From Hypsibius dujardini (taxonomy: Eukaryota; Tardigrada; Eutardigrada; Parachela; Hypsibiidae): a stretch of 23,102 nt of DNA. The notes beneath the pieces were generated by a model. It was not told the origin of the DNA and made no database searches. It worked only from the letters and a program-made list of their open reading frames with translations. The stretch is taken from contig LRSR01012758.1 of assembly GCA_001579985.1 (NCBI GenBank), forward strand, positions 1 through 23,102. Reading direction: 5' to 3'. A program made the position numbers and the translations under genes. Shown here piece after piece: positions 1-10,317 of the stretch (position 1 is its first letter; each line of letters starts with the position of its first letter).

Positions 1-290
1 CGGCGAACGGTCGACCGTCGGCGAACGGTCAAGCGTCGGCGAATGGTCAACCGTCGGCGAATGGTCAACCGTCGGCGAACGGTCAACCGTCGGCGAACGG
101 TCAACCGTCGGCGAATGGTCAACCGTCGGCGAATGGTCAACCGTCGGCGAACGGTCGACCGTCGGCGAATGGTCAACCGTCGGCGAACGGTCAACCGTCG
201 GCGATTAGTCAACCGTCGGCGAACGGTCGACCGTCGGCGAATAGTCAACCGTCGGCGAACGGTCGACCGTCGGCGAACGGTCGACCGTCG
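1..290. repeat. 18-bp minisatellite, about 16 copies
   Basis: Tandem copies of an 18-bp unit close to cggcgaayggtcaaccgt run from the window edge to about 290. Unit variation is mostly C/T at one site and A/G at another. Because 18 is a multiple of three, one frame stays open and reads as repeats of Met/Thr-Val-Asn/Asp-Arg-Arg-Arg. I see no start context, splice sites or non-repeat coding sequence, so I call it a repeat and not a gene. The array may continue to the left of the window. Confidence 0.9.
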
Positions 291-345
291 GGAACGGGAA
301 AGAGGATCGGAGAGAAGGATGTTGATGCGAAGATGCGGAGTTTGA

Positions 346-982
346 AGTGTGTGGTTAAGCGAGCGTCGTCTGAACTGAGGAAAATTCAAAGGCTAAAAGC
401 AGGTTAATAGAAACGCTGCATCACTTCGTACGCAAAGCAATTTACCCTCTCGAAAAACACTCTCCGAAATACGGTGACAATCCGGTTACAATAAAAATTT
501 ACTAAATTTACGAAATTTACTAAAATACTGTCCCATATGGCGTAACAAAGCAGTTTGTAACCCTTTTTAGTCCCTGATGTAAAAAAGTGACCAAACGGGG
601 TACCATTTTGAGCAGAAAGCTTAAAAATACTTGAAGTGTTGGTAAGGGACGAATACAGTGCAAATTAACCGCTGAGGCAGTCGGTTTGGCATTCAAAGTA
701 TTTTCCTCATTGGGAATTTCATTGTTCCCGGAAGAGAATTCCATTTTTTTGAGGCCGGTTGAACATGCCAAATGATGCCAAACCGTTCTGTGGTCAAGGA
801 GGGAGCATTTCAAGACGACTGAAAATTGTTCATCCAAATGCGGCTCAATCCAGAATTTTATCTGTTTTTGCATCCAATTGGATGTAATTATGGACTCATT
901 TTAATGAGGACAACAAGATAGACCGCCAAATTGTAACTTACTGTGGCACCGTTTTGAGATTCAAAAACGATTTTAATTAAGA
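346..982. other. No recognisable feature
   Basis: AT-rich sequence with no gene I can recognise. A 117-codon open frame on the minus strand (520-873) has no family motif, no splice-site support and ordinary composition for non-coding DNA, so it is not called. Confidence 0.5.
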
Positions 983-1308
983 TTCCAATTACTGCCCATT
1001 TTTTCACCAGGGTTTATTCCGCCAATCAATGTCAATTTTTTCACTAGGGTTTATTCCGCCAATCAATGTCAATTTTTTCACTAGGGTTTATTCCGCCAAT
1101 CACTGCCCATTTTTTCACTAGGGTTTATTCCGCCAATTACTGCCCATTTTTTCACCAGGGTTTATTCCGCCAATCAATGTCAATTTTTTCATCAGGGTTT
1201 ATTCCGCCAATCAATGTCAATTTTTTCACCAGGGTTTATTCCGCCAATCAATGTCAATTTTTTCACTAGGGTTTATTCCGCCAATCAATGTCAATTTTTT
1301 CACTAGGA
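983..1308. repeat. 37-bp minisatellite, about 9 copies
   Basis: The phrase ggtttattccgccaat recurs at 1011, 1048, 1085 and 1122 and onwards at a strict 37-bp spacing. Two unit variants alternate: one with caatgtcaatttttt and one with cactgcccatttttt. The period is not a multiple of three, so the open frame across it is a by-product of three-unit periodicity. Confidence 0.9.
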
Positions 1309-1309
1309 A

Positions 1310-1418
1310 CGAGGCAGAGTAATACTTGACCAATCAACCAATCAACCGATCAGGCAACGGAGCTCTGGAGTAATCGGAGCTGAGTTGATTGGTTGATTGT
1401 ACAATTATTACCCTGCCC
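1310..1418. repeat. Short palindromic element
   Basis: Inverted arms of about 34 bp flank a 40-bp loop. The left arm reads ggcagagtaatacttgacc followed by aatcaaccaatcaac; the right arm is its near-perfect reverse complement ending in accctgcc. It abuts the end of the 37-bp minisatellite and looks like a small foldback or MITE-like repeat. Confidence 0.6.
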
Positions 1419-1472
1419 CGCCCCTTTTGCCCATTCCAAGAGATTCCGTTAGATCAAATTCTGTCGCTTTTA

Positions 1473-1643
<171 letters not shown>

Positions 1644-1681
1644 TTAGTGAATACCGCAACATGTGCAACTCACCGTGTCAC

Positions 1682-2508
1682 TTACCGGGTTCGGGAATGC
1701 TTTTGAGGCACATTTTTGCTAGGCTCTTGCGCGCAGAGGGCGCTACGCTCATGTGCGCAGAGTGCGCACTTTGAGGAAAAACGGTAAATTCCAGTTTCTC
1801 TCTACATTTCTGAGCTTCTAAATGCGTGCTCATAGTTTGGTCCTAAAACTCGTCGCGGCCTTGCTGTGTAATATTTTTTGTGGAGTTCGTGGCCCAGCGC
1901 AGTAAGGAATATTTATTTCTTATTCGAGTGAAACTTCAACAAACCGCTCTTGCGCGCCGTGCTTCCTCTTATAAAGAAATGTGAAACAGCTATTAAGGCT
2001 TAATATTAAGCCGAATTTCAATGACAAAATCTGGCCAAATTTTGTTGACAAAAATCTTGCCCAATTTTAGTGACAAAATCCTTCCCAATTTCAATGACAA
2101 AATCTTGCCAAATTTCGTTGACAAAAATCTTGCCAAATTTCGTTGACAAAAATCTTGCCCAATTTTAATGACAAAATCTGGCCAAATTTTAGTGACAAAA
2201 ATCTTGACCAATTTCAATGACAAAATCTTGCCCAATTTTAATGACAAAATATTGCCCAATTTTAGTGACAAAATCTGGCCAAATTTTGTTGACAAAATCT
2301 TGCCAAATTTTGTTGACAAAAATATTGCCCAATTTTAATGACAAAATCTGGCCCAATTTTAATGACAAAAATCTTGCCGCATTTTTGGCCCGTAACAGAT
2401 GCTCACATGGACATGTTTTGTAACAAAAAACCTTTGAGGCATTGGGATGAGCTGTGACCGAGAAATGACGGTTCTAAGTTTGACTCAAAAGCATTCCCGA
2501 ACCCGGTA
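1682..2508. mobile_element. Putative DNA element with 25-bp terminal inverted repeats
   Basis: The 25-bp sequence beginning taccgggttcgggaatgc and ending ttttgag (from 1682) recurs as its exact reverse complement ending ...acccggta at 2508. The pair encloses about 830 bp, including a 24-26-bp minisatellite. No transposase is visible. The ends begin and finish with TA, which would fit a TA target-site duplication of a mariner-like element, but that is inference. Confidence 0.5.
2014..2385. repeat. Minisatellite with 24-26-bp units
   Basis: About 15 copies of a unit close to gacaaaatcttgcccaattt, followed by a variable attgt, ttaat or tcgtt segment. Unit length varies by one or two bases because of A-run differences. 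The sequence is repetitive in both strands' open frames, so no protein is called. Confidence 0.85.
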
Positions 2509-2658
2509 CGCGGTCGCAATACCTGACATGGGATATTTCAAGATATACGAGAGCTTTTTCATCACGATGCATGATCGATCGATTATTTACGTTTTTACAA
2601 GTGAGCTTCGCTATTGCGTTTGCCCATTGGCCAGTTGTTTGCCAACCTCGTTGAAACT

Positions 2659-2664
2659 TTTATT
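2659..2664 (-). promoter_or_regulatory. Possible poly(A) signal of the C2HC zinc-finger gene
   Basis: TTTATT on the plus strand reads AATAAA on the minus strand, about 110 nt past the stop codon of the minus-strand gene ending at 2775. Distance and orientation fit. The surrounding AT-rich sequence makes a chance match possible. Confidence 0.4.
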
Positions 2665-2774
2665 TCCTATTTAAAACATTGTACTAATTCCGAATAAAAT
2701 TTCGGATTTTAAAATTTCGTCGCCCATTATTTTTTTTAAAATGGATTTTCAGTCATTTCAGCGTGCCCCTCGTG

Positions 2775-4244
<1,470 letters not shown>

Positions 4245-4262
4245 TTTGGTGCATACGCTCAA

Positions 4263-4688
4263 GTTACAGAGCGGTAAAAATGGAGAACTCCAAAAGTCAG
4301 AGGATTACTTTGAGGGAATCTGGAGAAGGTTCCTCAGGATCATGACGATATAAAAATGGAAGAAAAAGTATGTGAAGAAAAAGTAGTTTTTTGACTGCTC
4401 GGGGAGGCTTTTTAGAGATGATAAAGTGGATAAAGTGGTGATACAGTGTTGTCTGCTTGAAATGGAAAAAAATGTGAGAATGGGATAAATTCGGAAAAAT
4501 ATTGCCGAGGACGAAAAGGTCTGTCACTTGACAAAATGTGTAGTGCAGTTTGACTATTGTGCTGTGTTCACGTGTGGAAAGTGCTGTTAATCGATCTCTT
4601 AGCGCCTCGCCTTCCTTCCGTCAGTCGGATGGGATCACTACGGTAACCTGACAATAAAAGGGGATCTTGCATAACATAATCGTTTTAG
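4263..4688. other. Intergenic stretch, no clear feature
   Basis: This holds the 5' flank of the minus-strand C2HC gene. A plus-oriented tataaaaa at about 4347 could be a promoter element for a plus-strand gene, but no matching first exon is evident. No repeats or recognisable coding segments were found. Confidence 0.35.
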
Positions 4689-4907
4689 GTGTTGTGAAAA
4701 GGCAGTCAACAAATCCAAGCGTTGCTGTGCTGGTGACACAAGTATATTACCCGTGCATTGAGAATAGTACCAGCTTATGTTATACCGTAAAGAACGCCGA
4801 TATGACCACCTGTGTGCCATACGTAGGTCTTCATTTCCGGTACAGCAAGACGACTGAACCGGAAGCGTAAGGGGTCGCTATTTTCGTCTCGTTGTATACA
4901 TGTTTGC

Positions 4908-4947
<40 letters not shown>

Positions 4948-5023
4948 TCATGTTCCGTACATAATTTTAATTTAAGCAATGGCTGATGTCGGCAGTCTCG
5001 TGAAGATTCCTAAGTTAGGCTGA
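4689..5023 (+). CDS. Candidate last two exons of an unrecognised gene
   Basis: An acceptor-like cgttttag precedes an open segment from 4689. It contains a Cys-bearing peptide (PCIENSTSLCYTVKNADM, then TTCVPYVG) that looks coding. It can end at TAA 4868-4870, or splice at the good donor GC|gtaagg after 4866 to an acceptor at 4995, adding LVKIPKLG and a stop at 5021-5023. An AATAAA follows at 5068. The sequence after the putative donor is a TCTG microsatellite, as in other introns of this window. No upstream exon in the required phase was found and no family is recognised. It could be a chance open frame. Confidence 0.3.
4902..4948. repeat. TCTG microsatellite
   Basis: About ten tgtc units, preceded by gtttgcctgtt. 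It sits about 35 bp after the candidate splice donor gtaagg at 4867, matching the placement of TCTG tracts in confirmed introns here. Confidence 0.85.
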
Positions 5024-5939
5024 GCAAATGAGAGCGCAAAGTCCGTTTCCTATCAGCCAATAACAAAAATAAAAATAAAAGCTATTAGACGAGTGATAAT
5101 GAAGCGTCTCTCAGCTCCAGGGGATTTAATCCCGGCACTCCATGAGAACGTGAACGGCATTAACGTCCCAACCAGACAGAGACAGGAACCAACGACACCA
5201 CCAGGCAAGCGAGCCAATGACGTCACGTCTGCTTTCCAGTTGATTGCAGACGACTGACAGCAGCAGTGCAAGTGCAAGTGCAAGTGCAAGTGCAAGTGCA
5301 TGAGCAAGTGTATGTGCAACAAAATGCAATATCACACACGCATTGCATGTGTGATAAAGAGTGTGTAGGGAGAGAGTCCGAGCAAACTGCCATCGAATAG
5401 ACACACTCACCTCGCAAGTGGAAGAAATCATTAATCAGGCCACACCGAAATCGAATCATTTGTCTCGTGTTAGTATCTCGTGCACCGCCCACAGAGCCTA
5501 AGGTTTGCCGACAGACGGCGCGCGAGATAGAGTTTCCAGACAGAAAGAACATTTTGACTGATCCGCTGTTTCAAAACAAAAATTGTGATCATTGTGCAAA
5601 CGAAAAAAAAATTTATATTTTCATAACATTTTCCATTTATTTTTATAAGATTTACTTGGTTAAAATATTTGTCCCTAAATAATCTCGAAAGCCGAAAAAA
5701 TTCATGAAAGCCGGCGCATGTACACTGCTTGTTGTCTGCCGAAGCCAATTGGCCCTTTTAGCTACATGTAGGAGGAGCTACACTACACTCCATTTTGTCA
5801 CTAGTCGAACGACCGTAGACAGACCAATGGAAACGCGCCACAGCCTGAGTATCGGAGACTCGGCGTGCCTCTTCGTAGGATATTTATTTGAATTGGCTCT
5901 GGCGTTTGTTCTCTCTGAATGTGAATGTGCGTGTCGGGG
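5024..5939. other. Intergenic stretch with a short TGCAAG hexamer tract
   Basis: Between the candidate exon and the LDH gene. The only clear structure is about six copies of tgcaag at 5264-5306. An AATAAA at 5068-5073 could end the upstream candidate gene. No convincing coding exon was found; open frames on both strands look random. Confidence 0.45.
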
Positions 5940-6022
5940 GAAATCTGTCTGCGTCTCTGTCCTGTCTCCGTCTCTGTTCTGTCTCCGTCTCTGTCTTGTC
6001 TGCGTCTCTGTCTTGTCTGCTG
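5940..6022. repeat. Imperfect TCTG-rich tract upstream of LDH
   Basis: Alternating ctgtctgcgtctctgtcct, ctgtctccgtctctgttct and ctgtcttgtctgcg segments form a pyrimidine-rich imperfect repeat of about 18-20 bp. It ends about 140 bp before the LDH start codon, so it lies in the promoter or 5' untranslated region. No TATA box was seen for this gene. Confidence 0.6.
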
Positions 6023-6158
6023 CGCACTTTCTCTCTGCAATTTCCCTTGACTATTTCTCCCGTCTCTCTCTGGGAAAATTCACTCCTCCCTACAGCTGTT
6101 TTGCACTCAAATTTTACTTTTTTATTTTTATTTTTTCTCTTTTTAATTGAAATTGACA

Positions 6159-7318
6159 ATGGCGGACTCGAAAAGCGGTTTAACGATCCGCGAACAACTT
6201 CTCCAGGATGTGTCTCCGCCGCCGGAGCACGCGTCCGTTAAGATCACCATCGTCGGCGTCGGACAGGTAATTTAACTCCCAATTCACATAAGAATTTTAC
6301 ATAAAATTTAATGCTTTTTCTATCTACTTAATGTTAGGTGGGAATGGCGTGCGCCTATTCCATCGTAAACAAGGTACGGAAATGTCATGCAATCCTCGGA
6401 TCAATCAATCAATCAATTGGATGGATACGTATCATATTCATCAGATTGCCTGTGGTTGTTGGGTCAATCAATCAATCAACCGAATGGATACGATTCATCA
6501 ATCAATCAATCAATCGGATGGATACGTATCATCTTCATCAGATTGCCTGTGGTTGTTGGGTCAATCAATCAATCAACCAAATCGATACGCTTCATCAATC
6601 AATCAATCGGATGGATACGTATTATATTCATCAGATTGCCTGTGGTTGTTGGGTCAATCAATCAATCAATTGGATGGATACGCTTCATCAATCAATCAAT
6701 CAATCGGATGGATACGTATCCTATTCATCAGATTGCCTGTGGTTGTTGGGTCAATCAATCATTCAATTGGATGGATACGCTTTATATTCATGAGAACGTC
6801 GGTGGTTGTTGGTTCAATCAATCAACCAACCGAATGGATACGTATCATACTTGAAATATATGTGAAGTTACGTGTTAAACGCAGCTTTGGTCTTGGTTTT
6901 TTTAGTGTCTGGTGTCGGAGTTGTGTCTGGTCGATGTGGATGAGAAGAAGCTGAAGGGAGAACTGATGGATCTTCAGGTATGTAGCACTGCTGAAGGAAA
7001 GGGGTGTATAGTTGTAGTTTGGGGCGTTATGTTAATTAGGTTCGCTACGACCGAGGGTATTTGGACGTTGTGATACTAATAATAGTCTATTTTTACAGCA
7101 TGGACTCCAATTTACGTCCAACTTGAAACTACAAGCCAGCACTAATTATGATATCACTGCTGGCTCCAAGTTGTGCATCCTGACTGCCGGGGTCCGCCAG
7201 AAGGAGGGAGAAGATCGTCGCAATCTGTTGGAACGAAACATCAGCATCTTCAAGGGTATGTCTGTCTGCCTGTCTGTCTGTTTGTCTGCCTGCCTGGCTG
7301 CCTGCCTGGCTGCCTGCC

Positions 7319-7355
<37 letters not shown>

Positions 7356-8084
7356 GCTCTGTCTGTCTGTCTGTCTGACTGTCTGACTGTCTGTCTGTCT
7401 GACTGACTGAGTGACTGTCTGTCTGTCTGTCTGTCTGGCTGTCTGGCTGAGTGAGTGACTGATTGAGTGACTGTCTGACTGTTTGTCTGACTGATATCAG
7501 AATGGCTATCTGATAGGTAGTCATTTGTCTTAGGTATCGTTCCTCAGTTGGTTAAGTACAGCCCTGACACCGTCATCCTGGTGGTCTCCAATCCGGTCGA
7601 CGTGATGAGCTACGTCACGTGGAAGCTGTCGTGCTTGCCGCCGAACCGAGTGTTCGGGTCGGGAACGTCGCTGGATTCCAGCCGACTCCGCTACTTTATG
7701 AGTGAGCGATTGAAGGTCGACGTCAACAGCTGTCATGGCCATGTTATCGGCGAGCACGGCGAGTCAAGCGGTAAGCACACGCACGCAGTCGTGTAGTCGA
7801 CTTTGTTTGTTTTGCTGGCTACGAAGTGCCCCTTGAACTTGTTTGCCCATGTGCATTTCAGTCGTCGTTTGGAGTGGTATGAATGTCGCCGGAGTTCGTC
7901 TCAGCGATCTCAATCCGGACATCGGCACGGAAAAAGATGCAGAGCGTTGGTTGGATATTCACCGCAAAGTCATCGACAGGTTTGTCGATCAGTTCGTTTG
8001 TCTATCTTTACACGGTCACATCTGTCTGTCTGTCTGTCTATCTCTCTATCTCTCTATTTGTCTGCCTGCCTGCCTGTCTGTGCC

Positions 8085-8133
<49 letters not shown>

Positions 8134-8594
8134 GCCTGTCTGTTTGTCTGTCTGTGTGTCTGCCTGTCTGTCTGTCTGTCGGTTTGTCTGTCTGTCTGTG
8201 TGTTTGCGTGTCGGTCTGTCTGTCTGTCTAGCTGGTCTAGATGGAAGTTCTTCGTCAGTCGCCATTGAAGTTCTTGTCTGAAAGCTTCATTTCATTTCAT
8301 TTTAGTGCTACGGAGGTGATCAAGCTGAAGGGCTACACCTCCTGGGCGATCGGCCTGTGCGTGTCCGAACTGACCGCCAGCATCCTCCGCAACAAAAAGT
8401 CTATCTTCGCGCTCTCCACCATGGCCAAGGGATTCCAGGGCATCGAGGAGGAGATCTACATCAGTCTGCCGTGCGCGCTCGCCGAGAACGGAGTGGCTTC
8501 GGTGGTGCAGCTGCGTCTGACCGACACGGAAAAGGCCAAGCTCCACAAGTCGGCCAGCGAACTCGCTGAGCTCTTCAAGAGCGCCAAGTTGTAG
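6159..8594 (+). CDS. LDH: L-lactate dehydrogenase
   Basis: Seven exons: 6159-6266, 6338-6373, 6906-6977, 7099-7255, 7534-7770, 7862-7979 and 8306-8594. All have GT/AG borders and join in frame to 338 residues, close to the usual 330 or so for animal LDH. It interconverts pyruvate and lactate with NADH in the cytosol. The NAD-binding GVGQVG is at residues 33-38. Gln106 in [10 protein letters not shown] marks pyruvate rather than oxaloacetate specificity, and Arg112, Asn144 (SNPVDV), Asp172, Arg175 and His199 (GEHGES) supply the active site; the substrate-loop partner GYTSWAIG is also present. One oddity is GEHGE where most LDHs have GEHGD. Intron 2 holds an AATC-rich repeat; introns 4 and 6 hold TCTG microsatellites. 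Poly(A) signal at 8641. Confidence 0.96.
6400..6855. repeat. Tandem 93-97-bp repeat with AATC tracts in LDH intron 2
   Basis: The phrase gattgcctgtggttgttggg recurs at 6444, 6541, 6634 and 6731 (spacing 97, 93 and 97 bp), with a diverged fifth copy after 6793. Each unit carries two (aatc)n tracts whose length variation explains the period changes. It almost fills the 532-bp intron. Confidence 0.9.
7257..7495. repeat. TCTG microsatellite in LDH intron 4
   Basis: The tract begins inside the splice donor itself (AAGG|gtatgtctgtctgcc) and runs as tgtc/tgcc/tgac variants to about 40 bp before the acceptor. Interruptions (cctgcctggctg, gactgactgag) mark older, diverged segments. Confidence 0.92.
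8022..8230. repeat. TCTG microsatellite in LDH intron 6
   Basis: Tandem tctg with tcta, tgcc and tgtgtg variants occupies two thirds of the 326-bp intron. It has the same sense orientation as the intron 4 tract. Confidence 0.92.
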
Positions 8595-8640
8595 GCGCGT
8601 TTTCATCCACATACTGCACTCTCGGCTGCAGTTCCTTGAC

Positions 8641-8646
8641 AATAAA
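8641..8646 (+). terminator. Poly(A) signal of LDH
   Basis: A canonical AATAAA lies 47 nt past the LDH stop codon, followed by a T-rich segment (ttctgttcattgtctttg) suitable as a downstream element. Confidence 0.75.
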
Positions 8647-8848
8647 TTACGCTTTCTGTTCATTGTCTTTGCGCACTCTTGTGGTGGACTTCCTTCGATG
8701 GCTATTTATTAGATCTCTTTGCTTTTCCCGCAGCTTTGGACTACTTCACTACAACTTGTTCTAACAATCTTCTCATCAGGATTTGCTTTTTGCTTTTGGT
8801 AGAGCGATTACCTGCGTTACCAGTTACTGTATTTCCTTGATATATAGC

Positions 8849-8946
8849 GACAGCGTACGAGCTGTGGGACGGTAAATCGGTCCCCCCCTCTACTCGTCAG
8901 CCTACGAGCTGTGGGACGGTAAATCGGTCCCCCCCCTGCTCGTCAG
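8849..8946. repeat. Tandem duplication, 2 x 47 bp
   Basis: The segment cgtacgagctgtgggacggt followed by aaatcggtcccccc and tactcgtcag occurs twice, at 8849 and 8896, with a 47-bp period. Only a few bases differ between copies, so the duplication is young. Confidence 0.85.
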
Positions 8947-9103
8947 CGTGTGCCCTGCCTGGACCTCGCATGCCATACAGTCGTATACAAAGCCTTCTGA
9001 AATCTGAAGTGCCGGTTGGAGATGGCAATATAAATGTAAACGAGGAGTCTTTTTCTGGAGGTTATTCTGTTCTTTGAGCTCTTTTGAAGAGCCGGAAGAT
9101 GAA

Positions 9104-9395
9104 GAATTGTGACACGAGGCAATGCTTGAATGATTGATTGATTGGGATAGAATTGTGACAGGAGGGAAGGCTTGAATGATTGATTGATTGATTGATTGGG
9201 ATGGAATTGTGACACGAGGCAAGGCTTGAATAATTGATTGATTGATTGATTGATTGGGACAGAATTGTGACACGAGGCAAGGCTTGAATAATTGATTGAT
9301 TGATTGATTGATTGGGATAGAATTGTGACACGAGGCAAGCTTTGATTGATTGATTGATTGGGACAGAATTGTGACACGAGGCAACGCTTCGATTG
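9104..9395. repeat. Minisatellite of 46-58-bp units with GATT tracts
   Basis: The phrase gaattgtgacacgaggcaa occurs at 9104, 9150, 9204, 9262, 9320 and 9366. Units are separated by (gatt)n tracts of two to five copies, which causes the 46 to 58 bp variation. All minus-strand frames across it are open but repetitive. Confidence 0.9.
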
Positions 9396-9571
9396 AGTTT
9401 TTAAATTTCTGAATTAAACATACATAAAACCTTGATCTCAACATTATTTGTAGCTACCACACTTTACTATTGTCCAGCGAACCTCGATTTTATGTGCTGT
9501 CGAATAAATCAAATCAAACCAAATCAAACCAAATCAACTAGAAAATAGCTTTACAATATGAGAAGAAGTGT

Positions 9572-9779
9572 GAATTTCGGTTCACCCTCCACTTGGTCGA
9601 TAAATCGGCTCACTCATGGATTTCTCTTTGACGACGGTTGCTTGATTGTTTGATTTTTAGAAGAACTATATTATACTGCGATACTATACAGCAAATCAAA
9701 CAATCAAGCACCTGCATTGAAAGAAAAACACATTAGTGAGCCGATTAATCCACCAACTGGAGGGTGAGCCGAAATTCAG
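9572..9779. mobile_element. Palindromic MITE-like element, family C copy 1
   Basis: Long inverted arms: the left begins gaatttcggttcaccctcca and contains ggcttgattgtttgatt-like sequence; the right arm is its reverse complement, ending tggagggtgagccgaaattc. Together they form a foldback of about 208 bp. A second copy lies at 9975-10158. No coding capacity. Confidence 0.75.
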
Positions 9780-9974
9780 GTTCCACCTCACACATTCATC
9801 TCTCGTTTGTGCTTACGATGAATCACTGGGTCGAAGTGAATCATTGAGTCGGAGCACGACGGCGAGCCTTATCGATCGCTTCAATGGTAAACTTTCTCTC
9901 ATGACTCTTTTTCCCCCGGCAAGATCAGCTGTCCCTCTCTTAAGTCTCCGAGCGACACTATGCGGAGAAGTCTC

Positions 9975-10158
9975 TATTTCGGCTCACCCTCCAGTCGGTC
10001 GATAAATCGGCTTAGTCATGGCAGGTGCTTGATTGTTTGATTTCCAGACGTGCATACTTGGATAAAGTATAGCGAATCAAACAATCAAGCATCTGCCATC
10101 AAGGAGAAATCCATGAGTGAGCCGATTTACGGACGAAGTTGAGGGTGAGCCGAAATAC
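9975..10158. mobile_element. Palindromic MITE-like element, family C copy 2
   Basis: Same arms as copy 1: tatttcggctcaccctcca on the left and gagggtgagccgaaata on the right, with the shared core gcttgattgtttgatt in both orientations. It ends about 90 bp before the first plausible coding exon of the ankyrin/SOCS gene, so it lies in that gene's promoter, 5' UTR or first intron. Confidence 0.75.
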
Positions 10159-10317
10159 GGCTTTCACCTCACGAAATACCGGGTTGTTTATTTTTTTCGT
10201 TCGTTATTTCGCTTCAATTGTACTTCCTCTTGTTTTCGAATCTCAGCAGACGGTTCTCCGAACTTCCGGTCGAGCGAACCCTGTGAAGACATCCACTCGT
10301 TGCGGACTGACACGGAA

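Noticed and set aside
43-345. 100-codon open frame of Val-Asn-Arg-Arg-Arg repeats
   Set aside because: It is produced by the 18-bp minisatellite and has no other coding evidence.
520-873. 117-codon minus-strand open frame
   Set aside because: No recognisable motif, splice site or regulatory signal; length is within chance for this window.
6331-6954. 207-codon open frame across the AATC repeats
   Set aside because: It spans LDH intron 2 and is open in all three frames because of the repeat.
8902-9444. Minus-strand open frames of about 90-180 codons with NQSINQS repeats
   Set aside because: Generated by the GATT-containing minisatellite; several frames are open at once.
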